Assembly (NCBI GenBank): GCA_944381535.1
Contig: CALWLN010000202.1
Location: 1-43,683 of the forward strand
Reading direction: 5' to 3'
DNA: 43,683 bases
DNA from: an uncultured Lachnospiraceae bacterium
Lineage (GTDB): Bacteria > Bacillota > Clostridia > Lachnospirales > Lachnospiraceae
Made by a program: the position numbers and the translations under genes. How positions within the stretch are numbered: position 1 is the stretch's first letter; each line of letters opens with the position of its first letter. The notes under the pieces are model-generated. The model did no database searches. It saw nothing but the letters and a program-made list of their open reading frames with translations, and was not told the DNA's origin. Positions 18,578-25,846 of the stretch are shown piece after piece.

Positions 18578-19600
18578 TCAAATTTGCAAGATTTTCAAGT
18601 ATCTTTGCATGTCTTTTCCTCGATAAATTATACTTTTTTCGAATCGAAACCCTAATTTCTCCGCAAGATGAATGGAACCATGGTTCTCTTTTTGAATGAG
18701 ACAGTAGATTTTGGGGACGTTAAGGTTCTCCCCGGCATAGGCGAGAATCCCCTGGCATACCTCGGTGGCGTAGCCCCGGTTCTGATAGGGAAGGCCTATC
18801 ACATACCCCAGCTGCAGGGGAGGACCGGCCTCCGGCAAAACCGCGTCTTTGGGCGTACCGTCCCCGTTCCGTGATGGCAGAGTCTCCTGCAAAGTTATAG
18901 CTCCCGGCGCCAATGTCTCCTGAGGTGACAATACCTCCGATGGCAGATGCGTCAGCCCGGCCCGTCCGATGAGCCTGCCGGATTTCTTTTCAATCACCGC
19001 CCACAACCCGTAACCGTAAAAGCGGTACATGTAATCAATATAGGCTCTGGTATATTCCTCCTGCTTCGCCCGGTCCTCAGAGGGGCCCCTTACATAGCGG
19101 GTAATTTCCGCCGGACGGTACAGTTCGTAGAGGGCGTCCAGATCCTCCAGGGTAATCTCCCGCAGATAGCAGCGCTCAGTCTCCAGGACGGTCCAGGGCA
19201 GATGGTGGTGACGCCGGTAGACCAGGTCCAGAAAATGAAAATCTACCTCCTCAAATCCCTCCACCAGATATTCCAGGTGGGAATGGATGCGGCGGCTTAT
19301 GTCCTCCGGGATATTGTCAGACCCTGCGTTCCTGTTATCTGCCGCAGTTGACCGCAAACCTGCCGGAACAGGCCGTTCATATCCTAAAACAGCGGCATTT
19401 ACGGCTTGGGCCCAGGCAACGGTGGATTCGCAGTCCGCAATAACAAGACAGTCTCTGAAAAGAACGCTCTGATTTGTCCTGATATCTACCGTAGCCGCCT
19501 TATACTTATGTAAACTTAACAGAAGTTCCCTCAAAGCCTCTGTCCAGTTGCCGTGCTCGATTAACTTTTTCTTGTCGAATAAAACCGCGTTTAATGGCAT
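18578..19600 (-). CDS. GNAT acetyltransferase with HAD-like N-terminal region
   Basis: About 340 aa in two parts. Residues about 1-140 begin MPLNAVLFDKKKLIEHGNWT and include CLVIADCESTVAWAQAVNAA and VEGFEEVDFHFLD. This resembles the late part of HAD phosphatases but lacks the DxD nucleophile, so it is probably a non-catalytic domain. Residues about 150-340 are a GNAT fold of the RimJ/RimL kind (TERCYLREITLEDLDALYEL; GYVIGLPYQNRGYATEVC with the acetyl-CoA loop; NHGSIHLAEKLGFRFEKS). A Pro/Thr-rich insertion sits before the CoA loop. I start at 19600, where AAAGAGGG is upstream; the ATG at 19636 has no ribosome site. The substrate is unknown. Confidence 0.82.
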   Translation of the reverse strand: MPLNAVLFDKKKLIEHGNWTEALRELLLSLHKYKAATVDIRTNQSVLFRDCLVIADCESTVAWAQAVNAAVLGYERPVPAGLRSTAADNRNAGSDNIPEDISRRIHSHLEYLVEGFEEVDFHFLDLVYRRHHHLPWTVLETERCYLREITLEDLDALYELYRPAEITRYVRGPSEDRAKQEEYTRAYIDYMYRFYGYGLWAVIEKKSGRLIGRAGLTHLPSEVLSPQETLAPGAITLQETLPSRNGDGTPKDAVLPEAGPPLQLGYVIGLPYQNRGYATEVCQGILAYAGENLNVPKIYCLIQKENHGSIHLAEKLGFRFEKSIIYRGKDMQRYLKILQI

Positions 19601-19624
19601 GGGCCAAACCCTCTTTTCTGTTAG

Positions 19625-19653
19625 AAAACGGCGCATTCTTTTTTGAATACGCC
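19625..19653 (-). terminator. Terminator of the padR-pspC operon
   Basis: GGCGCATTC (19630-19638) and GAATACGCC (19645-19653) form a stem with one mismatch and a six-base loop. On the minus strand the stem is followed by GTTTTC. It lies 45 bases past the pspC stop. Confidence 0.65.
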
Positions 19654-19697
19654 GCCTGCCTGCTTCCTGTCACCGTCTTCTCCACCGGACAGTTTCC

Positions 19698-19880
19698 TTA
19701 CCGCTCCGGTATAATGATCGCCGCCACAATATAGGCCAGTATCCCCGTGCCGGTGCAGCCTAACAACACCAGCAGTAAACGGATGATGGTGGGGTCCACA
19801 TTGAAATATTCCCCGATACCGCCGCACACACCAAAGAGAATGCGGTTGGTTCTTGATTTATAAAGTCGTTTTGGTTCCAT
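19698..19880 (-). CDS. PspC-domain membrane protein
   Basis: Small 60-aa protein that is one PspC domain: KRLYKSRTNRILFGVCGGIGEYFNVDPTIIRL followed by a membrane helix (LLVLLGCTGTGILAYIVAAIIIP); the segments are contiguous. Such proteins are envelope-stress partners. AGGAGGG six bases before the ATG at 19880 fixes the start; an upstream ATG at 19898 would include the ribosome site. Last gene of the padR-DUF1700-DUF4097-pspC unit, 36 bases after DUF4097. Confidence 0.9.
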   Translation of the reverse strand: MEPKRLYKSRTNRILFGVCGGIGEYFNVDPTIIRLLLVLLGCTGTGILAYIVAAIIIPER

Positions 19881-19916
19881 AAAAATCCCTCCTGTCATAC
19901 GTCTGATATCATCATA

Positions 19917-20876
19917 TTATTCCATAAATGAAATGTCAATACTTCCGACGCCGCAATCTATTTTTATAAAATTCACCGCGCCGTTATCCACCTTCTGGCT
20001 GGTTCCAAGACCGTTGTATTCGGATTCTCCCACCGACACACTGCCGACGCCGGTGTCCACCTCATAGTCGTAATCCCCCTGCCGCCCGGTCATGGACATG
20101 AGAATCTCGCCCACGCCGCAGTCCAGGGCAGTATCCACAGCGGTTACCTTTCCCAGTTCCATCTGGCCCACGCCACAGGTGGCTTCCAGCTTATGGGTCC
20201 ATACCTCGCTTAGTGACATCGCGCCTGCGCCCACCTCCAGCTTCATCTCCTCCGCCCGGAGAGCAGCAGTACCCTCGCCGCTGTCGGAAAACGCTCCGGC
20301 GCCTATCTCTAAATCCAGTTTTTCACAGGACAGCACAGTGGAAAGTTCCACCTCGGCGGCGTCCACATCCAGCTTCACATCATCAAAGGCCATCTCCGCC
20401 GGTATCCGGAGGGTCAGCGTCGCATCATCCCCATTCGGACGCAATATCCAGAAATTTTTCTTCGTAAAGTCATCGGTCACTTTCAGGGTATCCCCCTCCA
20501 GTTCCAGCTTAATGGCGCGTTCAAAGCCTTCCCCTTCCTTCCGGTAGGAAACCTCCGCCTCAATCGCGTTGCTCTCGGAGGGCTCTATCACCAGCGTGCC
20601 CCACCTATATTCGATGTCCAGATTCCGCGCCTCTGCCTTTTCCCATGTCTCCTGAAACCGCGTCCATTCACCTTCCCGATATTCGTTTCCTTCTTCCACA
20701 TCGTTTCCCCAATGCAGTCCGGAATCCGTCCAGATAAGACTGAACGCTCCGTCACCTACCAAATCCGCAAACTGTCCGAATCCAAATCCGAGACTCATGC
20801 TGACGATACAAAACAAAATCCCCGCGCCCGCCAAAACCGCGCACAAAATCAAGCTGATTTTTGTAAATTTCTTCAT
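19917..20876 (-). CDS. DUF4097-family surface beta-repeat protein
   Basis: About 319 aa. It starts MKKFTKISLILCAVLAGAGI, a signal-anchor helix. The extracellular part has the repeated short strands of DUF4097 (LDVDAAEVELSTVLSCEKLD, LEIGAGAFSDS, LEVGAGAMSLSE, LDCGVGEILMS, VDTGVGSVSVG, IDCGVGSIDISF), which predict a right-handed beta-solenoid. The start at 20876 overlaps the stop of DUF1700 as ATGA, so the pair is translationally coupled. The function of the family is not established; its placement with PadR and PspC suggests envelope sensing. Confidence 0.88.
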   Translation of the reverse strand: MKKFTKISLILCAVLAGAGILFCIVSMSLGFGFGQFADLVGDGAFSLIWTDSGLHWGNDVEEGNEYREGEWTRFQETWEKAEARNLDIEYRWGTLVIEPSESNAIEAEVSYRKEGEGFERAIKLELEGDTLKVTDDFTKKNFWILRPNGDDATLTLRIPAEMAFDDVKLDVDAAEVELSTVLSCEKLDLEIGAGAFSDSGEGTAALRAEEMKLEVGAGAMSLSEVWTHKLEATCGVGQMELGKVTAVDTALDCGVGEILMSMTGRQGDYDYEVDTGVGSVSVGESEYNGLGTSQKVDNGAVNFIKIDCGVGSIDISFME

Positions 20877-21484
20877 GCCGCTCTCCTCCTTCCCTGAACC
20901 AGACGGCTGCACAAGGATATGATTCCCCGAAACATCCAGGGTAAAAATTTGCCATACAGCCACACACATCCGACCGTTCCCACCAGGGCCAAAGCCAGCA
21001 GAATCAATCCGCTGCCAAGAAGCCCCATGCCGGAAGCGATTCCACCCGCCACAAGAATACTGATCCCGATTCCCGCAAACAGAAAGCCAAGGATATAAAA
21101 GGCCAGCACTGCCAGGGTCAAAGCCAGCAAAAAGCCCAGCACCGTTCCTATCACGCCCAGGAGAACGCCTGCCACCGCGCCCAGGGCACCCAGCCAGAGA
21201 GGGCTGGTCAGAACCGCTACAATCACCAACAGGACAATTTTCAAAGTTCTATTGGGGTCCTCGTTGCTGCCAGCTGCTTCCTTCTCTTCCTCCACGCCGA
21301 TATCCGCCTTGATGATCGCCGCAACCGCTTCCGGAGATTCCAGTTCCCGGATAATACGCTCCTCATTTTCCACTCCGGCGTCCTCAAAATATCCGTTGTA
21401 ATAGGCCAGGGCTTCTATTCGTTCTTCCTGTGGAATATCCATCAGCAGCTGTTCCAGCCGCTCCATAAATTCTTTCCTGTTCAT
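20873..21484 (-). CDS. DUF1700-family membrane protein
   Basis: About 203 aa. The cytosolic N-terminus MNRKEFMERLEQLLMDIPQE, EALAYYNGYFEDAG and IIRELESPEAVA is the signature of DUF1700 (HAAS-like). Several glycine-rich membrane helices follow from about residue 85 (LKIVLLVIVAVLTSPLWLG, VIGTVLGFLLALTLAVLAF). I use the ATG at 21484, which overlaps the padR stop by four bases and has GAGAGGAG upstream; the longer frame to 21613 runs inside padR. It is probably an adaptor working with DUF4097 under PadR control. Confidence 0.9.
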   Translation of the reverse strand: MNRKEFMERLEQLLMDIPQEERIEALAYYNGYFEDAGVENEERIIRELESPEAVAAIIKADIGVEEEKEAAGSNEDPNRTLKIVLLVIVAVLTSPLWLGALGAVAGVLLGVIGTVLGFLLALTLAVLAFYILGFLFAGIGISILVAGGIASGMGLLGSGLILLALALVGTVGCVWLYGKFLPWMFRGIISLCSRLVQGRRRAA

Positions 21485-21804
21485 ATAATCTCCTCTCCCG
21501 AAAACAGCAATGATATCTTTGAAGAATAATTCTCCCATTCCGTTTTGTACAGATTCAACTGCACACTGCCTTTTTCCGTAATCTTGTAATACCGGCGGTT
21601 CCGGCCGCCGCATTCCAGGTCGTAAACCTCCAGGCAGCCATCCTTCTGCAGCCGCCGCAATACGGGGTACAGCGTGGATTCCGAGACCTCTATGGCCTTC
21701 CGCACATCCTGGGTGATCTTATAACCATATGTGCCATCCTCTTCTTTGTTGACGACTGCCAGAACAATCGCGTCCAGAAGAGCCGCACCTGTATTAAATA
21801 CCAT
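21481..21804 (-). CDS. PadR-family transcriptional regulator
   Basis: Winged-helix repressor, 107 aa. Core: LDAIVLAVVNKEEDGTYGYK, then VSESTLYPVLRRLQKDGCLE (recognition helix) and GGRNRRYYKITEKG (wing). The C-terminal helix for dimerisation is short. First gene of the operon and preceded by a consensus promoter and an inverted repeat, so it probably represses itself and the three envelope genes downstream. The ligand is unknown. Confidence 0.93.
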   Translation of the reverse strand: MVFNTGAALLDAIVLAVVNKEEDGTYGYKITQDVRKAIEVSESTLYPVLRRLQKDGCLEVYDLECGGRNRRYYKITEKGSVQLNLYKTEWENYSSKISLLFSGEEII

Positions 21805-21898
21805 GCAATCACTCCTTCTCTGTTTTCAAAAATACACTCCTTTGCAAACGCCCTGACACTGGGAACAATACGCTCTCTCGCTGACGTTATTCACAATC

Positions 21899-21940
21899 TA
21901 GTATTATTTTTTGTACATTACTGTTTTAACAATAATACTA
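21899..21940 (-). promoter_or_regulatory. Inverted repeat, likely PadR operator
   Basis: TAGTATTATT (21899-21908) and AATAATACTA (21931-21940) are perfect 10-base inverted repeats. One half overlaps the -10 box of the padR promoter and the other lies just downstream, a position that would block transcription when bound. Assignment to PadR is inferred from location. Confidence 0.55.
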
Positions 21941-21965
21941 TATATCGTATAATATTATTTGTCAA
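21937..21965 (-). promoter_or_regulatory. Promoter of the padR operon
   Basis: Minus strand TTGACA (21965-21960), 17-base spacer, TATAGT (21942-21937), 132 bases upstream of the padR ATG. The rest of the 306-base gap to the next gene is AT-rich and holds no gene. Confidence 0.75.
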
Positions 21966-22110
21966 TATATATTATGATCTTTTTTCGATTTGCTTGAAAA
22001 AAATACCACCTGTAATTTAAACTATCTTTTTAAAATATTTGTATTGAATATCAGCGCATTTTGAAATATGATTAGATTCATAGACTTGACCCTAAGGAGG
22101 AACCATCATC

Positions 22111-22442
22111 ATGAGTATGAGAGAAAAATTACACACCGGCGAGCTTTATCTGCCGGATGATGAAGAAATTATGAAAGAACAATTCAAGAAGCTGGACCGT
22201 CTGTATGATTTCAACCAGACCTCGGCAGAAACTGCTGGATCGGCGCCGGCGCAATCATTCTCCCGGGCATCACCATCGGCGACAATGTGGTGGTGGGGGC
22301 CGGGAGCGTCGTGACAAAGGATCTTCCCTCTAATGTGGTGGCTGTGGGAAATCCCTGTAAAGTATTGCGTGAAGTAAACGAACACGACAGGGAATATTAT
22401 TTTAAAGGCAGGCGGATTGAGTACGACCAGTTAACGCGCTGA
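22111..22442 (+). pseudogene. Maltose/galactoside O-acetyltransferase with central deletion
   Basis: AAGGAGG and an ATG open a good N-terminus (MSMREKLHTGELYLPDDEEI, through YDFNQT at about residue 37) of a LacA/Maa-type acetyltransferase. The frame then breaks at about 22224. In a shifted frame the C-terminal part follows at once: [38 protein letters not shown], and a tail to TGA at 22440-22442. About 95-100 residues of the left-handed beta-helix, including the catalytic His region, are missing. The join is one clean deletion that also shifts the frame, so no active enzyme can be made. Confidence 0.85.
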
Positions 22443-22454
22443 ATGTATACGCAA

Positions 22455-22500
22455 TCAGCCGGCTGACTTTTTCCAAAAGGATATACCATCAGCCGGCTGA
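22455..22500. terminator. Bidirectional terminator from a repeated 12-base palindrome
   Basis: TCAGCCGGCTGA occurs at 22455-22466 and 22489-22500. Each copy is self-complementary, so the two can pair as a 12-bp stem around a 22-base loop that contains CTTTTTCC and AAAAGG. It sits between the convergent acetyltransferase remnant and the MATE gene. Confidence 0.6.
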
Positions 22501-22520
22501 TCTCTCCAAAAAACGCGCCA

Positions 22521-23906
22521 TTAAGCGGTAACCCTTCCGCTGCCGTAGGCTCTCTCCAGTCTTCGCAATACCACGCCAAAACAGATGAAATGCACCGCAA
22601 AGGTGATGGCCCAGGTCACCGGATAGGACAAAAACAACACTTCCAGGCTGGGAGATACCGCAAACACCGTATAAATCCACAGAATACGCAGACCACAGGC
22701 GCCTAGCATAGACACCACCATGGCCAGCACGGAGTGTCCCACTCCCCTTAAACAACCGCTCATGACGTCCATGATGCCGCATAGAAAATAGGGAGCGCAG
22801 ACAAGGCTCATGCGCAAAAGCCCGTAAGAAATCACCTCCGGGTCCGAGTTGTAGATCCGAAGCAGCACTCCTCCGGCCAGATAGGCCCCGACTCCCAACA
22901 CCAGTCCCGTTCCCGTCACCAGGCCGAGACAAAGCCACATCACCTTTTTGATACGCTTGAAATTATAGGAGCCAAAGTTCTGGCTGGTAAAGCTTAAAGC
23001 CGACTGGTGAAACGTATTCATGGCCGTGTACACAAAGCCCTCAATGTTGGAAGCCGCCGTATTTCCGGCCATGGCAATGGAGCCAAAGGTATTGAGGGAG
23101 GACTGGATCAGCACATTGGAGATGGAAAACAGCATTCCCTGCATGCCTGCCGGAACGCCGATTCCCGCCATCTCCTTTAATTTTTTCCAGTCAATACCAA
23201 GCTGGCGCCACTGGAAGCGGTAGCTGGAATAGGAATTGGCCAGGCAATAGAGGATCAGCCCTGCGGACATAAACTGGGAAACTGCCGTGGCAATAGCCAC
23301 TCCGGCCACCCCCAGATGAAAACCGATCACAAACACCAGGTTCAGGATAACGTTGACGACCCCCGCCGCAAACAAGATAAAGAGGGGCCGCCTGGTATCG
23401 CCCACTCCCCTTAAGACCGCGCCACCGAAATTATACACCAGCGTTCCGATCATACCACAGAAATAAATACGCATGTACAGCACCGAATCCGCGATAACAT
23501 CATCCGGAGTTCCCATCAATTCCAACATGGGATGGGCAGCCACAATTCCAATGACGGTCAACACAGCCCCGGCCAGTATTGCAACCAGCACCGCCGTATG
23601 TACCGTAGCCTGAATCTCGCGCTCCTGTCTGGCGCCGTAATATTTCGCGATCATCACGTTGACGCCTACGGACAGACCCACAAACAAATTCACCAGAAGG
23701 TTGATCAGGGAACTGGTAGCCCCTACAGCCGCCATAGCCTGATGTCCGGTGAAATTTCCCACCACTACAATATCCGCTGCGTTGAACAGAAGCTGCAGCA
23801 TTCCTGACAGCATCAGTGGGATAGAAAACAATAAAATCTTCGATAACAGCGGCCCGTTACACATATCTATCTCGTAACTCTTGCGGTCGCTCTTTTGTTT
23901 TCTCAC
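22521..23906 (-). CDS. MATE-family efflux protein
   Basis: Cation-coupled multidrug/metabolite exporter, 461 aa with twelve predicted membrane helices in two halves. The first half begins after MCNGPLLSKILLFSIPLMLS and has GMLQLLFNAADIVVVGNFTG and AAVGATSSLINLLVNLFVGLSVG, the DinF/NorM-like core. The second half repeats the pattern (GIGVPAGMQGMLFSISNVLI, FGSIAMAGNTAASNIEGF). The start codon is GTG, with GGAAGGAGAG upstream. It follows the J-domain gene by 24 bases, so all three minus-strand genes from 25621 may be one transcript. Substrate unknown. Confidence 0.93.
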   Translation of the reverse strand: MRKQKSDRKSYEIDMCNGPLLSKILLFSIPLMLSGMLQLLFNAADIVVVGNFTGHQAMAAVGATSSLINLLVNLFVGLSVGVNVMIAKYYGARQEREIQATVHTAVLVAILAGAVLTVIGIVAAHPMLELMGTPDDVIADSVLYMRIYFCGMIGTLVYNFGGAVLRGVGDTRRPLFILFAAGVVNVILNLVFVIGFHLGVAGVAIATAVSQFMSAGLILYCLANSYSSYRFQWRQLGIDWKKLKEMAGIGVPAGMQGMLFSISNVLIQSSLNTFGSIAMAGNTAASNIEGFVYTAMNTFHQSALSFTSQNFGSYNFKRIKKVMWLCLGLVTGTGLVLGVGAYLAGGVLLRIYNSDPEVISYGLLRMSLVCAPYFLCGIMDVMSGCLRGVGHSVLAMVVSMLGACGLRILWIYTVFAVSPSLEVLFLSYPVTWAITFAVHFICFGVVLRRLERAYGSGRVTA

Positions 23907-23930
23907 AACTCTCTCTCCTTCCGTATTATT

Positions 23931-24707
23931 TTAAAAGTACATGTAGGGCATTCCTCTGCCACAGCAAAGGCCTCCTCCTCCGCAGCACAGATTACATATC
24001 AGATATGTAATGCAAATCTTACTGCACAAACCGCTTCCTCCCGCGCTGCCGGAGCCATAGAATTCCCGGCGGCTGTCATACCAGCTTCCACCGCCCTCCA
24101 GCTGGGATAAAAGCTGCCGGTATTCCGGATTTCCCGGTTCCATGTTCACAGCCTGTCTGGCATGCTCCAAGGCCGTTAAATTGTTGCCGGAGCCGGAGTT
24201 CGCAATGGCGCTCAGATAGTACCATTGAGCGTCCTTTCTTCTGATATTGTTCAGCACGTTCAACGCTTCCCTGTAGTGGCCGCTTCGAATATAATTCACT
24301 GCCGCCTGCTTGTAGGCGGTCTCCTCGTCGGTACCTGCCCCGCTTCTCTGCTGACCGCCGGCGTTTCCGCCAAAACCGCCAAAGTCAAAACCGCCAAAAC
24401 CGCCGTAACCACCGCCACTGCCATAGCCGCCATAACCGCCACTGCCGTAGCCACCGTTGCCATAACCGCCGCTGCCGCCATAGCCGCCTGCGCTGTCATA
24501 ACCGCCGGAGGTCCCACGCTCCCGCTCATCCATGATCTGCTGATAAGCCTGCTGTATCTCTTTGAATTTCTCTTCTGCCTGTTTTTTATTGGGATTGTTC
24601 ACGTTGGCATCCGGGTGGTATTTTCGGCTCAACGCACGGTAAGCTTTCTTTATCTCATCATCCGTTGCGTTTCTGGATACACCCAGCACCGCATATGGGT
24701 CACACAT
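23931..24707 (-). CDS. J-domain protein with Gly-rich linker and Cys-rich C-terminus
   Basis: 258 aa. Residues 1-68 are a J domain ([20 protein letters not shown] and the KYHPD motif that stimulates Hsp70). Residues about 75-125 are almost only Gly, Tyr and Ser ([20 protein letters not shown] and more). Residues about 130-205 are TPR-like helices ([40 protein letters not shown]). The end is hydrophobic and Cys-rich ([15 protein letters not shown], then [13 protein letters not shown]), a possible metal site or membrane-associated tail. It lacks the DnaJ zinc repeats, so it is not DnaJ proper. It is 14 bases after DUF5685 and probably acts with that protein. Confidence 0.88.
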   Translation of the reverse strand: MCDPYAVLGVSRNATDDEIKKAYRALSRKYHPDANVNNPNKKQAEEKFKEIQQAYQQIMDERERGTSGGYDSAGGYGGSGGYGNGGYGSGGYGGYGSGGGYGGFGGFDFGGFGGNAGGQQRSGAGTDEETAYKQAAVNYIRSGHYREALNVLNNIRRKDAQWYYLSAIANSGSGNNLTALEHARQAVNMEPGNPEYRQLLSQLEGGGSWYDSRREFYGSGSAGGSGLCSKICITYLICNLCCGGGGLCCGRGMPYMYF

Positions 24708-24721
24708 ATTTTTGTCCTCTC

Positions 24722-25621
24722 TTATCGCTGCTCGCTCTTCTTCGCCGTCTGCTCCGCCGCCCTGGCCCGCTTTTCCTTCACCATCTCATAGCGGCACCAG
24801 ACGCCGGAGTATAAAATATTCCGCAAAATCTCAGTATATTCGATCAATGGCAATTTTTCAAAGGCCTTGGAGCACTCTGCCATCATCATAGTGAGAATAC
24901 CCTCACAGCTCTGCTCGAACTGTTCTGTGTGAAACAGGGGCAGAAGGGGATTAAAGTTTCCTTCCTTCTCATCCTTCTCCACATCCTCGTAGGCGTCCAT
25001 CAGATAAATGAATTTTCCAAGGATAAATCCCATCCGCCTAAGTTCCTGCTCCCACTCGTCCTGCCGCCAGGCAAAAATCTCCGCCATGATATCTCCGAAA
25101 TAGCCGGCGATCTCATCCACCCTGTCGGTGTATGCCGGATAACCGCCATCCTCTGTGGTACTGCCGATACCGTTTTTCTCACATTGGTGTATCTTGTTCA
25201 GCCGGTCCGCCATCAGTTCCGCCTTGACGGGATACCGCTCCCGCACTGCCGCTACCTTCTTCTTCAGCAACCCGGCCATGGCCCGTTTGCTCACCTTCTT
25301 CTCGTCCAGCCAGTCGTCCTGACATTTATAGTAGGACAGCAGCAGATTCATCTCCGCCGCGTACCGGGAAAATTCATTGCTTCTGGCCAGGTGCTTCTCA
25401 AAGGGATGGGCAATGCATTTGACCAGTTCCTCTGTGGTCTCCGGCTCGTAGAGACTGGTCAAAAGTAAGATCAAAAAGGTCAGATCATAGCTTAAGGTCA
25501 TCTGCCCCCGCTTGCCAAAATCCTGCTTCAACGCCTGACAAAACCCGCAGTAATAAGACTTATACAGGTCAAACTCCTTGAATTTCATTTCCTGTTTATT
25601 GATGATAATATAGCCAAACAT
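24722..25621 (-). CDS. DUF5685-family protein with isoprenoid-synthase-like Asp motifs
   Basis: All-helical protein of 299 aa that I place in DUF5685 from its start ([20 protein letters not shown]) and [18 protein letters not shown]. Its function is not established. Two acidic motifs stand out: DDWLD at residues 102-106 and DAYEDVEKD at 209-217. They are about 105 residues apart, as in the DDxxD and DxxED pairs of trans-isoprenyl/phytoene synthase folds, and GNFNPLLPL follows the second, much like the stretch after the second motif in squalene/phytoene synthases. This is motif similarity only. AAGGAGG precedes the ATG. First gene of the DUF5685-J protein-MATE row. Confidence 0.8.
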   Translation of the reverse strand: MFGYIIINKQEMKFKEFDLYKSYYCGFCQALKQDFGKRGQMTLSYDLTFLILLLTSLYEPETTEELVKCIAHPFEKHLARSNEFSRYAAEMNLLLSYYKCQDDWLDEKKVSKRAMAGLLKKKVAAVRERYPVKAELMADRLNKIHQCEKNGIGSTTEDGGYPAYTDRVDEIAGYFGDIMAEIFAWRQDEWEQELRRMGFILGKFIYLMDAYEDVEKDEKEGNFNPLLPLFHTEQFEQSCEGILTMMMAECSKAFEKLPLIEYTEILRNILYSGVWCRYEMVKEKRARAAEQTAKKSEQR

Positions 25622-25846
25622 GAAGGAACCTCCTTATTTCCAGCGCCGCCGGCACGCAGCAAAAATGAAAAGCCAAAGCTTCGGATTTTAGCATGATAAA
25701 CTATATCTATTCTAAACTTTTCCATGAAAAATACAAGCAAGAAAAGCGGAAATATCTATTAAATTTTTCTAAAACCGACTTCGACCGGTCCTTCCGGCCA
25801 TGATGCCCCTTAAGGCACGGTAAATCCATGTCCGATGAGCATACGT

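Noticed and set aside
22111-22314. Short intact 67-aa gene
   Set aside because: Its second half is the acetyltransferase C-terminus read out of frame, so it is a deletion pseudogene.
24296-24530. Low-complexity repeat that could be a CRISPR or satellite
   Set aside because: It is the Gly/Tyr-rich coding linker of the J-domain protein; units are irregular and in frame.
25777-25815. Terminator after nadE (GACCGG/CCGGCC region)
   Set aside because: Stems are short and the following T run is weak and distant; not strong enough to list as a feature.
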